In this document: positions 1 to 9,167 of the stretch, piece after piece
Numbering within the stretch: the stretch's first letter is position 1
Layout: every line of letters begins with the position of its first letter
Source: Rhizobium sp. Root1203
Lineage (GTDB): Bacteria > Pseudomonadota > Alphaproteobacteria > Rhizobiales > Rhizobiaceae
NCBI RefSeq assembly: GCF_001424945.1
Contig: NZ_LMCW01000012.1
Location: forward strand, 988,414-1,052,413
Reading direction: 5' to 3'
Length of the DNA stretch: 64,000 nucleotides
Notes under the pieces: model-generated
Told to the model about the DNA's origin: nothing
What the model saw: only the letters and a program-made list of their open reading frames with translations
Database searches by the model: none
Made by a program: the position numbers and the translations under genes

Positions 1-221
1 TTTCGGGCGCGTTCATCACGCTCGCAATCGTCATGGGTGAATTCACCATGGCAGCCCTCCTCAATCGTCCGGCTTTCGGTCCATATTTGCAGCTGGTCGG
101 CGCCAATCGCGCTTACGAACCATCGGCGCTGGCGGTCATCGCCTTCTCGATCACCTGGCTCAGCATGGGCCTGCTCCAACTCGTCTCCCGCTTCCACAGA
201 GCCGCCCCGGCTAAGTCGTAA
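1..221 (+). CDS. ABC transporter permease, C-terminal fragment
   Basis: This is the 3' end of a gene that begins outside the window. The frame is open from base 3 and ends with TAA at 219-221. The visible ~72 residues include the motif GEFTMAALL, followed by a hydrophobic segment (ALAVIAFSITWLSMGLLQL), as in the last transmembrane helix of PotB/ThiP-type inner-membrane permeases. An ABC ATPase starts 14 bases downstream, so the two belong to one importer operon. The substrate cannot be judged from this fragment; the ATPase resembles iron, phosphonate and polyamine import subunits. Confidence 0.75.
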   Translation, partial: SGAFITLAIVMGEFTMAALLNRPAFGPYLQLVGANRAYEPSALAVIAFSITWLSMGLLQLVSRFHRAAPAKS

Positions 222-235
222 GGTATTTGGTTTTC

Positions 236-1297
236 ATGGCCTTTCTCGAACTCGCAAACCTCAAGAAATCCTTCGGCAACGTACAGGTCGTGCATGACTT
301 CAACATGCAGATCGAGAAGGGCGAATTCATTTCGTTCCTCGGCCCGTCCGGCTGCGGCAAGACGACGGTCTTGCGCATGATTGCAGGATTTGAAACGCCG
401 ACAGCCGGCCGGATCGCCATCGGCGGCAAGGAACAAGGCAATCTCAAGCCGAACAAGCGCAACATCGGCATGGTCTTCCAGGCCTACGCCCTGTTTCCCA
501 ACATGAGCGTCAACGACAACGTCGCGTTCGGCCTGAAGGTCGCAGGCGCTCCCCAGGCCGAGATTGATCAGCGCGTCAAGGAGATGCTGGGCCTCATCAA
601 GCTCGACCATCTTGCCGATCGCTATCCCTACCAGCTGTCGGGCGGCCAGCAGCAACGCGTCGCACTGGCACGCGCGCTTGCCGTGAAGCCCCAGGTCCTG
701 TTGCTCGACGAACCGCTCTCGGCTCTCGACGCCAAGATCCGCGTATCGCTGCGCGAAGAAATCCGCGCCATTCAGCAGAAGCTGGGGATCACCACGGTCT
801 TCGTCACCCACGACCAGGAGGAGGCACTGTCCATCTCCGATCGCATCGTCGTCATGAATGGCGGTCGCGCGGATCAGATCGGCACGCCTTTCGAGATCTA
901 CAACACCCCGGCCACCCGCTTCGTCGCCTCGTTCGTCGGCACACTGAACATCATCGACGCGAAGGTGATCGATCCTGCGGTAAACCGCATCCAGATCGGC
1001 GATCAGGGCGTGACGCTGAAGCAATCGATCGCCGCCTTCAAGGCGGGCGACACGGTGTCTCTCGCCCTCCGCCCGGAAGCCGGCTCGCTATCCGATACGA
1101 TCGCCAGCGATACGGCACTGAGAGGCGAAGTGGTGTCGGCACATTTTCTGGGGTCCGTCATCCGCACGCGGATGAACGTCGGCGGCAACGTCATTTCCTT
1201 CGACATGTTCAACAGTCCCGGCGTCACGCCGCCGGCAACCGGCGAGACTGTGACGCTGCGGTTCATGGCCGCCGACCTTCTCGTCATTCGCGACTGA
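236..1297 (+). CDS. ABC transporter ATP-binding protein
   Basis: A 353-residue ATPase subunit of an importer. Visible motifs are Walker A GPSGCGKT near residue 36, the signature LSGGQQQR near residue 134, Walker B VLLLDEP near 154 and the H-loop TVFVTHD near 190. A C-terminal TOBE-like region of about 115 residues is typical of the PotA/FbpC/PhnT group. ATG 236 is preferred over the in-frame TTG at 227 because the AAGG at 220-223 lies too close to the TTG. It follows the permease by 14 bases. The NIPSNAP and PP2C genes downstream run the same way and may be co-transcribed. The solute cannot be inferred. Confidence 0.9.
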   Translation: MAFLELANLKKSFGNVQVVHDFNMQIEKGEFISFLGPSGCGKTTVLRMIAGFETPTAGRIAIGGKEQGNLKPNKRNIGMVFQAYALFPNMSVNDNVAFGLKVAGAPQAEIDQRVKEMLGLIKLDHLADRYPYQLSGGQQQRVALARALAVKPQVLLLDEPLSALDAKIRVSLREEIRAIQQKLGITTVFVTHDQEEALSISDRIVVMNGGRADQIGTPFEIYNTPATRFVASFVGTLNIIDAKVIDPAVNRIQIGDQGVTLKQSIAAFKAGDTVSLALRPEAGSLSDTIASDTALRGEVVSAHFLGSVIRTRMNVGGNVISFDMFNSPGVTPPATGETVTLRFMAADLLVIRD

Positions 1298-1336
1298 TCG
1301 GCTGAGGACCTACCGACGAGGGGTTTGCCGAACGAC

Positions 1337-1361
1337 CGGCTTGCGGCGAGATCGCAAGCCG
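1337..1361 (+). terminator. Hairpin after the ABC ATPase gene
   Basis: Nine-base arms CGGCTTGCG (1337-1345) and CGCAAGCCG (1353-1361) flank a 7-base loop, 40 bases past the ATPase stop. There is no T-run after it, so it may be an mRNA-stabilising or attenuating hairpin rather than a full terminator. Confidence 0.3.
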
Positions 1362-1421
1362 CTCACTATAGTCCCGTCGGGTGGCAGTTCGCCCGGCACG
1401 CCTCACACAAGAGATATTTCA

Positions 1422-1727
1422 ATGATTACCTGCCACCTGCGCTATGTACTCGACCCCTACAAGATTTCGGAATTTGAAGAATATGCCCGGCTCTGGATCC
1501 CGATCGTCAATCGGATGGGCGGCAACCATCACGGCTATTTCCTGCCCTCGGAAGGCGCCAGCAATATCGCGGTTGCGCTCTTCTCCTTCCCAAGCTTTGC
1601 GGCCTATGAGGATTATCGCCTGCGCATGGCTGGAGACGCTGAATGCCAGGCGGCCTTGGAGCTCGACCGCCGCAACCGCAGCATCATCAGCTACGAGCGC
1701 AGCTTCATGCGTCCGGTCCTCGGCTAG
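1422..1727 (+). CDS. NIPSNAP family protein
   Basis: A 101-residue protein starting MITCHLRY and containing the pattern FEEYARLWIPIVNRMGG, then a Tyr/His-rich segment GNHHGYFLP. This matches the NIPSNAP fold, a dimeric ferredoxin-like barrel common in proteobacterial operons. Biochemical roles are poorly defined in bacteria. ATG 1422 is chosen because the homology-like region starts there; the longer in-frame reading from 1341 adds a low-complexity, basic, non-conserved-looking leader. It lies between the ABC ATPase and a PP2C-like phosphatase, all in the same direction. Confidence 0.75.
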   Translation: MITCHLRYVLDPYKISEFEEYARLWIPIVNRMGGNHHGYFLPSEGASNIAVALFSFPSFAAYEDYRLRMAGDAECQAALELDRRNRSIISYERSFMRPVLG

Positions 1728-1761
1728 GCCGCGCGCAGTCTGCCAGGGCGAGTGAACCCAA

Positions 1762-2640
1762 ATGCCTGAACCTCGGATAAGAATTCTCGATACCATCACC
1801 AGCCCCGGAAATCCGGAAAGGCCCAATGACGACCGCTTCGGCCACAACGACGCCACCGCCTTCGTTATCGACGGCGCCACGGGTCTCGGCGATCGCCGGT
1901 ATATGGAGGAGGCCGACAGCGACGCCGCCTGGATCGCCGAGCGATTTGCGCACGGTTTTCAGCAGCATTTGACGCGCGACACCAAGGTCTCCGACGTCGC
2001 TCGCACCCTCTCCGTGAATGCGCTTGCCGCCTTTCAGGACCGCAATACCGACGTGCCGCGCTACGCCTGGCCGCTTGCGGCCTTCGCCATGGTGCACGCG
2101 ACGCGCAGCGGTCTTTCGTTCCTCGGCCTGGGAGACTCCTGTCTGTTCCTGTTGCGCGATGACGGCTCTGCGAGCATGCATATGGCAATCCCCGATGCCT
2201 ACGCCAACGAGCAATTGCACGCCCAAAGCCACATTGCCCGGACCGGCGGCATCACCAGGGATGGCGGCGCGCTCGGCAATCCGGAAACTCTTGCGGCACT
2301 TCGCCGGCATCGGGAGAACCAGAACACGGTCGACAGCGGTGTCTGGACCTTGGGTCTCGTGCCTGACGCTGCCGACCATCTAGTCTCGGAGGAGCTTCGG
2401 ATCGAAGGCACGGGCCACGCCATCGTCTGCAGTGACGGCTTCTCGGACCTCGTCGTCCTTTATGCGGCCTATACGTCGGCAAGCCTTGTGAGGACTGCGC
2501 TCGACAACGGCTTAGCGCCGATGGTCGACGAGCTGAGACGTTTCGAACGCGAAATCGATCCGGAAGGGATTCGCTTTCCACGTTTCAAACAGAGCGACGA
2601 CACCACGGCACTTCTCGTCGAGCTGAGCGCCGGAATCTGA
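1762..2640 (+). CDS. PP2C-like serine/threonine phosphatase domain protein
   Basis: A 292-residue protein resembling PP2C phosphatases. The metal-site motif FVIDGATGLG lies near residues 34-43, an internal LGDSCLFLLRDDG and a late CSDGFSDLV correspond to the conserved Asp-containing PP2C motifs 1, 8 and 11. The N terminus carries PNDDRFGHND, the usual first acidic motif. No sensor or membrane domain is present, so it would act in the cytoplasm. It is the last gene of the plus-strand run after an ABC transporter and a NIPSNAP gene; the partner kinase or substrate is not in view. The start has only a weak Shine-Dalgarno (GGGCGAG). Confidence 0.75.
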   Translation: MPEPRIRILDTITSPGNPERPNDDRFGHNDATAFVIDGATGLGDRRYMEEADSDAAWIAERFAHGFQQHLTRDTKVSDVARTLSVNALAAFQDRNTDVPRYAWPLAAFAMVHATRSGLSFLGLGDSCLFLLRDDGSASMHMAIPDAYANEQLHAQSHIARTGGITRDGGALGNPETLAALRRHRENQNTVDSGVWTLGLVPDAADHLVSEELRIEGTGHAIVCSDGFSDLVVLYAAYTSASLVRTALDNGLAPMVDELRRFEREIDPEGIRFPRFKQSDDTTALLVELSAGI

Positions 2641-2719
2641 TCGAATTTTCCATTCAGAATCAGCGAATTAGCTACAAACCCTGAATCACTTTCTGCGCGC
2701 ATTGAATCGAGGCATGAAG

Positions 2720-2740
2720 ACGCGGCCGCTTAGGCCGCGT
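2720..2740 (-). terminator. Hairpin overlapping the metH stop codon
   Basis: The arms ACGCGGCC (2720-2727) and GGCCGCGT (2733-2740) surround a 5-base loop containing the metH stop. It lies between convergent genes (PP2C and metH). The T-rich tail on the minus side is weak (TCTTC). Confidence 0.35.
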
Positions 2741-5700
2741 CCTCGATCTCGTCCTGCCGCTTGCGCGGTACATAGTTGAGCACCGGCCCCAGCCAGCGCT
2801 CGACTTCTGCGACATCCATGCCCTTTCGGCCGGCATAATCCTCGACCTGATCGCGCTCGACCTTCGCCACACCGAAATAGTAGGACTCGGGATGGCCGAT
2901 GTAGATGCCCGAAACCGAGGAGCCGGGCCACATCGCATAGCTTTCCGTCAACTTTACACCGGCAGCATTCTCGGCATCGAGGAGACGGAACAGCGTTTCC
3001 TTTTCCGTGTGGTCAGGCTGGGCCGGGTAGCCCGGCGCCGGGCGGATACCGGCATATTCCTCGGTGATGAGCTGCTCGTTGCTCAGCGTCTCGTCCTTGG
3101 CATAACCCCAGTAATCGCGCCGGACCCGCTCATGCATGCGTTCGGCGAAGGCCTCGGCAAAACGGTCGGCCAGCGCCTTCACCAGGATGGACGAATAATC
3201 GTCATTGGCGCGCTCGAAACGCTCTGCAATCGCGATTTCCTCGATACCCGCGGTGACGACGAAGCCGCCGACATAGTCCTGCACGCCGCTTGAGACTGGC
3301 GCCACGAAATCGCACAGCGCCACATTCGGTCGGCCGTCGCGCTTCGAAAGCTGCTGGCGGAGCGTGTAGAACATTGCCAGCTCCTGGCTGCGCGCCTCGT
3401 CCTTGAACAGGCGAATGTCGTCGCCGACGGCGCCCGCCGGCCAGAAGCCGATGACGGCGCGCGGGCGGAACCACTTCTCGTCGATGATCTTCTTCAGCAT
3501 CGCCTGCGCGTCCGCCCACAACGCGCGTGCCGCCTCGCCCTGCTTCTCGTCCTCGAGAATGGCAGGGTAGCGGCCGCGCAGTTCCCAGGTCTGGAAGAAC
3601 GGCGTCCAGTCGATGTACTTCGCAAGCGTCTCAAGGTCGTAGTCTTCAAAGACCTTGGTGCCGAGGAAACTCGGCGTCGTCGGCGTGTAGGCCGACCAGT
3701 CGACCTTCTGGGCATTCTCGCGCGCACGAACGAGCGGCAGGCGAACCTTCTCGGCCTCGCTGCGGGCATGGGCCGCTGCCACCTTCGCATACTCGGCGCG
3801 GATGTCCGTGATGTAGCCATCGCGGGCGTCCGGCGACAGCAGAGCCGAGACAACGCCCACGGCACGGCTGGCATCGGTCACGTAGACGGCCTGCCCCTTG
3901 TTGTAGCCCGGGTGAATCTTGACGGCCGTATGGACACGACTGGTGGTGGCGCCGCCGATCAGCAAGGGCAGATCAAGCCCCTGGCGTTCCATCTCGGCTG
4001 CAACGTGGACCATCTCGTCGAGCGACGGCGTAATCAGCCCCGACAGGCCAATGATGTCGACATCTTCCGCCACTGCCGTTTCCAATATTTTCGTGGCCGG
4101 CACCATGACGCCGAGATCGATGATTTCGTAGTTGTTGCAGGCAAGCACGACACCGACGATGTTCTTGCCGATATCGTGGACGTCGCCCTTGACGGTCGCC
4201 ATGAGAATCTTGCCCGCCGACTTCCGCTGGTCGCCGCCGGTGAGGCGCTTTTCTTCTTCCATGTAGGGCAGCAGAACCGCAACCGCCTGCTTCATCACGC
4301 GTGCCGACTTGACCACCTGCGGCAGGAACATCTTGCCCGAGCCGAAGAGATCGCCGACCACGTTCATCCCGGCCATCAGCGGGCCTTCGATGACATGCAG
4401 CGGACGCGCCGCCTTCAGGCGTGCCTCCTCGGTGTCGGCGTCGATGTACTCGGTAATGCCGTTGACCAGCGCATGCTCGAGCCGCTTTTCGACCGACCAT
4501 TCGCGCCACGACAGATCCTGAACGCGCGCTTCTCGCGTGCCGGCACCGCGGAAACGCTCGGCAACCTCGAGCAGCCTCTCCGTGCCGTCGGGCCGCCGGT
4601 TCAGCACCACGTCCTCGCAGGCCTCGCGCAGTTCCGGGTCGATGTTGTCGTAGACGGCAAGCTGGCCAGCATTGACGATGCCCATGTCCATGCCTGCCTG
4701 AATGGCGTGGTACAGGAACACCGCGTGCATCGCCTCGCGCACCGGTTCGTTGCCGCGGAAGGAGAACGACAGGTTGGACACGCCGCCGGATATATGCACC
4801 AGCGGCATGCGCTGACGGATGGTCCGCGTCGCCTCGATGAAATCGACGCCGTAGTTGTTGTGCTCCTCGATACCGGTCGCCACCGCGAAGATGTTCGGAT
4901 CGAAAATGATGTCCTCGGGCGGGAAGCCCGCCTGCTCGGTCAGGAGCTTATAGGCGCGCGTGCAGATCTCGACCTTGCGGTCGTAGCTGTCCGCCTGCCC
5001 GGTCTCGTCAAAGGCCATCACGACCACGGCCGCGCCGTAAGCGTGCAGCAGGCGCGCCTGGGCAAGAAAATTCTCCTCGCCTTCCTTCAGCGAGATCGAG
5101 TTGACGATCGGCTTGCCCTGAACGCGCTTCAGGCCGGATTCGATGATCGAGAACTTGGAGCTGTCGATCATAACTGGCACGCGGGCGATATCCGGCTCGG
5201 CAGCGATCAGGTTCAGAAACTCGATCATTGCCTTTTCGGAATCGATCAGGCCTTCGTCCATGTTGATGTCGATGACCTGAGCACCGTTCTCGACCTGATC
5301 GCGCGCGACGTCGAGCGCTGCCGTATAGTCGGCATTGGTGATCAGCTTGCGGAACTTCGCCGAACCGGTGACATTGGTGCGCTCGCCGACGTTGACGAAC
5401 GGAATGTCCTTGGTCAGCTCGAAGGGCTCGAGGCCCGACAGCGACATGAATGGACGATGCTCCGGAATCTCGCGTGGCTTGTATTTTGCCACGGTTTCGG
5501 CAATCGCGCGGATATGCTCCGGCGTCGAGCCGCAGCAACCGCCGACGATGTTGACCAGGCCCTCGCGCGCAAAACTCTCGATCTGGGCAGCCATCAGTTC
5601 CGGCGTCTCGTCATACTGGCCGAACTCATTCGGCAGGCCGGCATTCGGGTAGGCGCAAATGAAGGTATCAGCAACGCCCGACAGTTCCTGCAGATGCGGG

Positions 5701-6503
5701 CGCATGGCGTTGGCGCCGAGCGCGCAGTTGAGGCCGATCGTGAACGGATTTGCATGGCGCACCGAGTTCCAGAATGCAGACGGCGTCTGGCCGGAAAGCG
5801 TGCGTCCCGAGAGGTCGGTGATCGTGCCGGAGATCATGACTGGCAGGCGAATGCCCTTGGCCGCAAAGCGTTCCTCGCAGGCGAAAATTGCCGCTTTGGC
5901 GTTCAGGGTATCGAAAATCGTCTCGATCAGGATGATATCGGCACCGCCGTCGATCAAACCGTCGATCTGCTCGCCGTAGGCGATGCGCAGGTCGTCGAAG
6001 CTGACGGCCCGGAAACCGGGGTTGTTGACGTCGGGCGAGATCGAGGCCGTTCTGTTCGTCGGGCCGATGGCGCCGGCAACGAAACGGCGACGCCCGTCCT
6101 CTCGCTCTGCTCGAACCGCGGCGCGGCGCACAATCTCCGCGCCTTCCTTGTTGAGGGCGTAGACTTCGCCCTCCATGGCATAATCCGCCTGGGCAATACG
6201 CGTCGACGAGAAGGTGTTGGTCTCGAGAATATCGGCGCCGGCCTTGGCGTATTTGTAATGGATTTCCTCGATAGCATCCGGCTGCGTCAGGATCAGAAGG
6301 TCGTTGTTGCCCTTCTGGTGGCAGGCGCAACCGATGAAACGGTCACCCCGAAAATGGTCCTCGTCAAAGCCGAGCCCCTGGATCTGCGTGCCCATTGCAC
6401 CATCAAGAACGAGGATGCGTTCGCTTGCCGCTTTCTTCAGGGCTGCAAACACATCACCGCCGTCACGCGTTGCCCCCTGGGGACCAAAAAGATTGTCAAA
6501 CAC
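2730..6503 (-). CDS. metH: Cobalamin-dependent methionine synthase
   Basis: MetH transfers a methyl group from 5-methyltetrahydrofolate via cobalamin to homocysteine. The 1257-residue protein shows all four modules: a homocysteine-binding domain ([10 protein letters not shown] near the start; zinc cysteines near residue 258 and in GGCCGS near 322), a pterin-binding domain ([11 protein letters not shown] onwards), the B12 domain with DVHDIGKN (His near 774) and a C-terminal SAM-binding reactivation domain with [12 protein letters not shown]. The GTG at 6503 is chosen because AAGGAG lies 7 bases upstream (6511-6516 on the minus strand) and the length then fits family norms; the upstream extension to 6590 would run through the palindromic operator. 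No SAM riboswitch fold was seen. Confidence 0.97.
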   Translation of the reverse strand: MFDNLFGPQGATRDGGDVFAALKKAASERILVLDGAMGTQIQGLGFDEDHFRGDRFIGCACHQKGNNDLLILTQPDAIEEIHYKYAKAGADILETNTFSSTRIAQADYAMEGEVYALNKEGAEIVRRAAVRAEREDGRRRFVAGAIGPTNRTASISPDVNNPGFRAVSFDDLRIAYGEQIDGLIDGGADIILIETIFDTLNAKAAIFACEERFAAKGIRLPVMISGTITDLSGRTLSGQTPSAFWNSVRHANPFTIGLNCALGANAMRPHLQELSGVADTFICAYPNAGLPNEFGQYDETPELMAAQIESFAREGLVNIVGGCCGSTPEHIRAIAETVAKYKPREIPEHRPFMSLSGLEPFELTKDIPFVNVGERTNVTGSAKFRKLITNADYTAALDVARDQVENGAQVIDINMDEGLIDSEKAMIEFLNLIAAEPDIARVPVMIDSSKFSIIESGLKRVQGKPIVNSISLKEGEENFLAQARLLHAYGAAVVVMAFDETGQADSYDRKVEICTRAYKLLTEQAGFPPEDIIFDPNIFAVATGIEEHNNYGVDFIEATRTIRQRMPLVHISGGVSNLSFSFRGNEPVREAMHAVFLYHAIQAGMDMGIVNAGQLAVYDNIDPELREACEDVVLNRRPDGTERLLEVAERFRGAGTREARVQDLSWREWSVEKRLEHALVNGITEYIDADTEEARLKAARPLHVIEGPLMAGMNVVGDLFGSGKMFLPQVVKSARVMKQAVAVLLPYMEEEKRLTGGDQRKSAGKILMATVKGDVHDIGKNIVGVVLACNNYEIIDLGVMVPATKILETAVAEDVDIIGLSGLITPSLDEMVHVAAEMERQGLDLPLLIGGATTSRVHTAVKIHPGYNKGQAVYVTDASRAVGVVSALLSPDARDGYITDIRAEYAKVAAAHARSEAEKVRLPLVRARENAQKVDWSAYTPTTPSFLGTKVFEDYDLETLAKYIDWTPFFQTWELRGRYPAILEDEKQGEAARALWADAQAMLKKIIDEKWFRPRAVIGFWPAGAVGDDIRLFKDEARSQELAMFYTLRQQLSKRDGRPNVALCDFVAPVSSGVQDYVGGFVVTAGIEEIAIAERFERANDDYSSILVKALADRFAEAFAERMHERVRRDYWGYAKDETLSNEQLITEEYAGIRPAPGYPAQPDHTEKETLFRLLDAENAAGVKLTESYAMWPGSSVSGIYIGHPESYYFGVAKVERDQVEDYAGRKGMDVAEVERWLGPVLNYVPRKRQDEIEDAA

Positions 6504-6545
6504 GGGCAGGCTCCTTGACGTCGTTAAAGACCAGCGCTCCAAATC

Positions 6546-6565
6546 ACATAAAGATATCTTTATGT
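6546..6565. promoter_or_regulatory. 20-bp perfect palindrome, probable methionine-cycle operator
   Basis: The half-site ACATAAAGAT is followed directly by its exact reverse complement, giving a perfect 20-bp dyad 43-62 bases upstream of the metH start and 109 bases upstream of the divergent epimerase gene. An ArsR-type S-adenosylhomocysteine-responsive repressor (SahR) is known to control metH/metF-type genes in proteobacteria through AT-rich palindromes of this kind; assigning this site to SahR is inference, and no such regulator is encoded here. Confidence 0.65.
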
Positions 6566-6674
6566 CAATATACGCTTGTCGAAACTGCACCGGACGCGGT
6601 TGCCGGGTGACAGACTCGAACCGCCCCTATATAGGCGCTTTAGAAGGTATTGTGCACGCAATCGGAGGAGTATC

Positions 6675-7931
6675 ATGACACCTGCAATCGGCGACGCCAC
6701 GCTTGGAAACTGGACGACCCGCAGCTACCATCGCAACTGGCTGCTAGGACAGGCCAATGCCCTGTTTGATTTCTTCCAGCACGATTCCATCAATCCCAAG
6801 GGCGGGTTCTACGATCTGGACGATACCGGCAAACCGCTCGACGCCGAGGGTCAGGTGCGCGGCGTGCATATCGCCGCACGTGCAGTCCATTGCTTCTCGA
6901 TCGGCGCCCTGCTCGGCCGTCCCGGCGCGGCTGACGTGGTTGACCACGGCATGCAGTATATCTGGAACCACCATCGCGACAAGAAAAACGGCGGATACTT
7001 CTGGTCGCTCAAGAATGATGGCCCGGTGGATTCCACCAAACAGGGATATGGACACGCCTTCGTGCTGCTCGCCGGCTCGTCGGCGAAAACAATCGGCCAC
7101 CCCTTGGCAGACGCCATGATCGCCGACGTCACCGAAGTCCTGAACGCCAGGTTCTGGGAACCGCGCCACGGTGCCATCGCGGAGGAATTCAATGCCGATT
7201 GGTCGCTGATCGACGGTGGCACCTACCGCGGCCAGAATTCCAACATGCACTTGACCGAAGCGCTGATGGCCGCCTTCGAAGCCACCGGCGACAAGGCCTA
7301 TCTCGACAAGGCCGAAAGCATCGCCGATCTGGTGATCCGCCGTGCCGCGGGATCCGTTGACTGGCGCGTCGCGGAGCACTTCTCGTCCGAATGGATCCTC
7401 GACAAAAGCTATCGCGGCAACGAAATGTTCCGCCCCTCGGGCACCACACCCGGCCACTGGCTGGAATGGGCGCGCCTGCTGCTGCAGCTCTGGTCGCTCG
7501 GCGGCAAGAAGCACGCGTGGATGCCGGATGCCGCCAAGGCCCTCTTCGCGCAGTCGATGCTGCTCGGCTGGGACGCCGACAAGGGCGGCTTCTTCTACAC
7601 GCTCGATTGGGAAGACGCGCCGGCCAAGCGCGACAAGCTGTGGTGGCCTGCCTCGGAAGGCGCGGCCGCTGCGCATTACCTCAACGAGCACCTGCCGAGT
7701 GATTATCACGAGGAAAGCTATCGCAAGATCTGGAGCGTGATCGAACGTTGCTTCATCGACCATAAGAATGGCGGCTGGCACGAAGAACTGACCGAGGACC
7801 TCGTTCCCGCTCATACCATCTTCCCGGGCAAGGGCGACATCTATCACGCACTGCAAGCCTGCCTGATCCCGCTATTCCCGGCAACCGGCAGCCTGACGAA
7901 GGTGATCGCCGAGGCCGGCGGCAAGATCTAG
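6675..7931 (+). CDS. AGE family epimerase/isomerase
   Basis: A 418-residue cytoplasmic protein of the N-acylglucosamine 2-epimerase (AGE) superfamily, an alpha6/alpha6-barrel group that isomerises or epimerises aldoses and ketoses. Visible family patterns are GGFYDLDD near the start, a RGVHIAARAVH segment, NGGYFWSL, WWPASEGAAA and NGGWHEEL. The residue pattern is closer to YihS/mannose-isomerase-like members than to ManNAc epimerases, but the substrate is not resolved. GGAGGAG at 6664-6670 fixes the ATG at 6675. It is divergent from metH and ends at a hairpin shared with the convergent UPF0303 gene. Confidence 0.85.
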   Translation: MTPAIGDATLGNWTTRSYHRNWLLGQANALFDFFQHDSINPKGGFYDLDDTGKPLDAEGQVRGVHIAARAVHCFSIGALLGRPGAADVVDHGMQYIWNHHRDKKNGGYFWSLKNDGPVDSTKQGYGHAFVLLAGSSAKTIGHPLADAMIADVTEVLNARFWEPRHGAIAEEFNADWSLIDGGTYRGQNSNMHLTEALMAAFEATGDKAYLDKAESIADLVIRRAAGSVDWRVAEHFSSEWILDKSYRGNEMFRPSGTTPGHWLEWARLLLQLWSLGGKKHAWMPDAAKALFAQSMLLGWDADKGGFFYTLDWEDAPAKRDKLWWPASEGAAAAHYLNEHLPSDYHEESYRKIWSVIERCFIDHKNGGWHEELTEDLVPAHTIFPGKGDIYHALQACLIPLFPATGSLTKVIAEAGGKI

Positions 7932-7944
7932 TTCGATGTAGCAG

Positions 7945-7975
7945 GCGGCGCCCTGATATCGGGCGCCGCTTTCGT
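7945..7975 (+). terminator. Rho-independent terminator of the epimerase gene
   Basis: GCGGCGCCC (7945-7953) and GGGCGCCGC (7961-7969) pair across a 7-base loop, followed by TTTCGT. It lies between convergent stops and could act in both directions. Confidence 0.7.
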
Positions 7976-8467
7976 TCAAGCAAGGCTCAGCGCGTCAAGA
8001 TCCTTTGCCAGTATCAGCGCCAGCGCTTCGACCGCCAGATTGTGATCGTCGCGCTGCGGCAGGCCCGACACCGTCACCGCGCCAATACAGCCGGTTCCCT
8101 TGACGTTGATCGGAAAACTGCCGCCATGCGGCGCATAGTCCGCGTCCGACAAGCCGTTGTCGGCCACGGTCTTTCCCTTTTCCTTGAGCTCCAGGCCAAT
8201 CGCGTAGCTGCTCCTGAAGTAGCGCAGCACCAGATTGCGCTTGCGGCGCACCCATTGAACGTTGTCCGGCGTCACGCCCGGAAGCGCGGCGTAGAAAACA
8301 GGCATCGCATGCAGCGTGATGTCGATGGCGATGCCAAGGCCGCGTTCGCTGCCGAGTTCCTGCAGCAGCTTGCCGAGTTGCCAGGCCGTGCCCAGATCGA
8401 ACGCGTCGAAGCTCAACGCCGTTTCCTGTTCCGCGATCCGCTTGAGATCCTCGTCGGCCGTGATCAT
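7976..8467 (-). CDS. UPF0303/heme-degrading-domain-like protein
   Basis: A 163-residue protein of the UPF0303 family, related in fold to the HbpS/GlcG-like (DUF336) proteins. Recognisable are the LHAMPVFYAALPG segment, the basic WVRRKRNLVLRY stretch and the C-terminal GSFPINVKGTGCIGAVTVSGLPQRDDH, the characteristic glycine-rich end. The function is unknown; heme binding or degradation is suggested for relatives only. It is the last minus-strand gene after the ABC/racemase/flavin reductase genes, 85 bases beyond the flavin reductase, so it could be an operon member or separately expressed. Confidence 0.8.
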   Translation of the reverse strand: MITADEDLKRIAEQETALSFDAFDLGTAWQLGKLLQELGSERGLGIAIDITLHAMPVFYAALPGVTPDNVQWVRRKRNLVLRYFRSSYAIGLELKEKGKTVADNGLSDADYAPHGGSFPINVKGTGCIGAVTVSGLPQRDDHNLAVEALALILAKDLDALSLA

Positions 8468-8552
8468 GTCTGTTTCTCTCCGCTATGCTTTTGGCTGACC
8501 ATTCGCAACCCAAGCGGAAAAGTAAAGCAAAATCGTGGTGATACGGCTCGTG

Positions 8553-9164
8553 TCAGAACTTCGGCGTCAGCATCTCGAAGCGGTCGCGGATCGTGCTGCA
8601 GGTGTCACCGCCAAGACGCGCAATGGCATCGACCGCTGCCGGATCGACGCGCAAACGCTCCGGATCGACGACACCGTCGCGATAGTGCGCATAGACGATC
8701 TCGCCCATGATGATCTGTCGCGACTTTCCGAGCTCCAGCGTCACGTGCCGTTTGCACTCGAAGGCCGCCGGCGCCTCGGCGATCCACGGCGACGCGACCT
8801 TGGTGCCGGGCACCGCAGTCAATCCCGCTTCCTTCAGTTCATCGACGCCGCGCGGATATTTGGAGCCGCATATATGCATTGCTTCAGCAATCGCGAACGA
8901 GACGATATTGACGGTGAAGACCTCCGTCATGCGGATATTGTGGCCGGTATCCTTGAAAGACATATCCGGGTTGTTCTCGACGCCCAAAGCCAGGATGGGC
9001 GGATCGGCCGACAGGCAATTGAAGAAGCTGAATGGTGCAGCGTTGATGCGGCCATGCTCGTCCACCGTCGTCACCAGCGCGATCGGACGCGGAATGACGG
9101 TGCCGATCATCAGCTTGTAGCGATCGCGCTCGGAAAGCGTTTCGAAGTCGAAGGAAATGGACAT
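8553..9164 (-). CDS. Flavin reductase family (FMN-binding split-barrel) protein
   Basis: A 203-residue flavoprotein-like polypeptide. PRPIALVTTVDEHGRINAAPFSFFN near the N terminus is the standard FMN-binding opening of the flavin-reductase-like family, followed by SADPPILALG and TVNIVS. Such proteins supply reduced flavin or act as FMN-dependent oxidoreductases. It starts 3 bases after the racemase stop, so it is clearly co-transcribed with the racemase and ABC genes. This suggests the imported compound is oxidatively degraded, but no monooxygenase partner is in the operon. Confidence 0.88.
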   Translation of the reverse strand: MSISFDFETLSERDRYKLMIGTVIPRPIALVTTVDEHGRINAAPFSFFNCLSADPPILALGVENNPDMSFKDTGHNIRMTEVFTVNIVSFAIAEAMHICGSKYPRGVDELKEAGLTAVPGTKVASPWIAEAPAAFECKRHVTLELGKSRQIIMGEIVYAHYRDGVVDPERLRVDPAAVDAIARLGGDTCSTIRDRFEMLTPKF

Positions 9165-9167
9165 CGC

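Noticed and set aside
3768..6518. Long plus-strand open frame (916 codons) antisense to metH
   Set aside because: It lies wholly over metH, has no ribosome-binding site and its translation has no domain; GC-rich third-position bias of metH keeps the opposite strand open.
6504..6674. SAM or cobalamin riboswitch before metH
   Set aside because: The leader is short (a strong Shine-Dalgarno close to a palindromic DNA site) and no conserved riboswitch core could be recognised.
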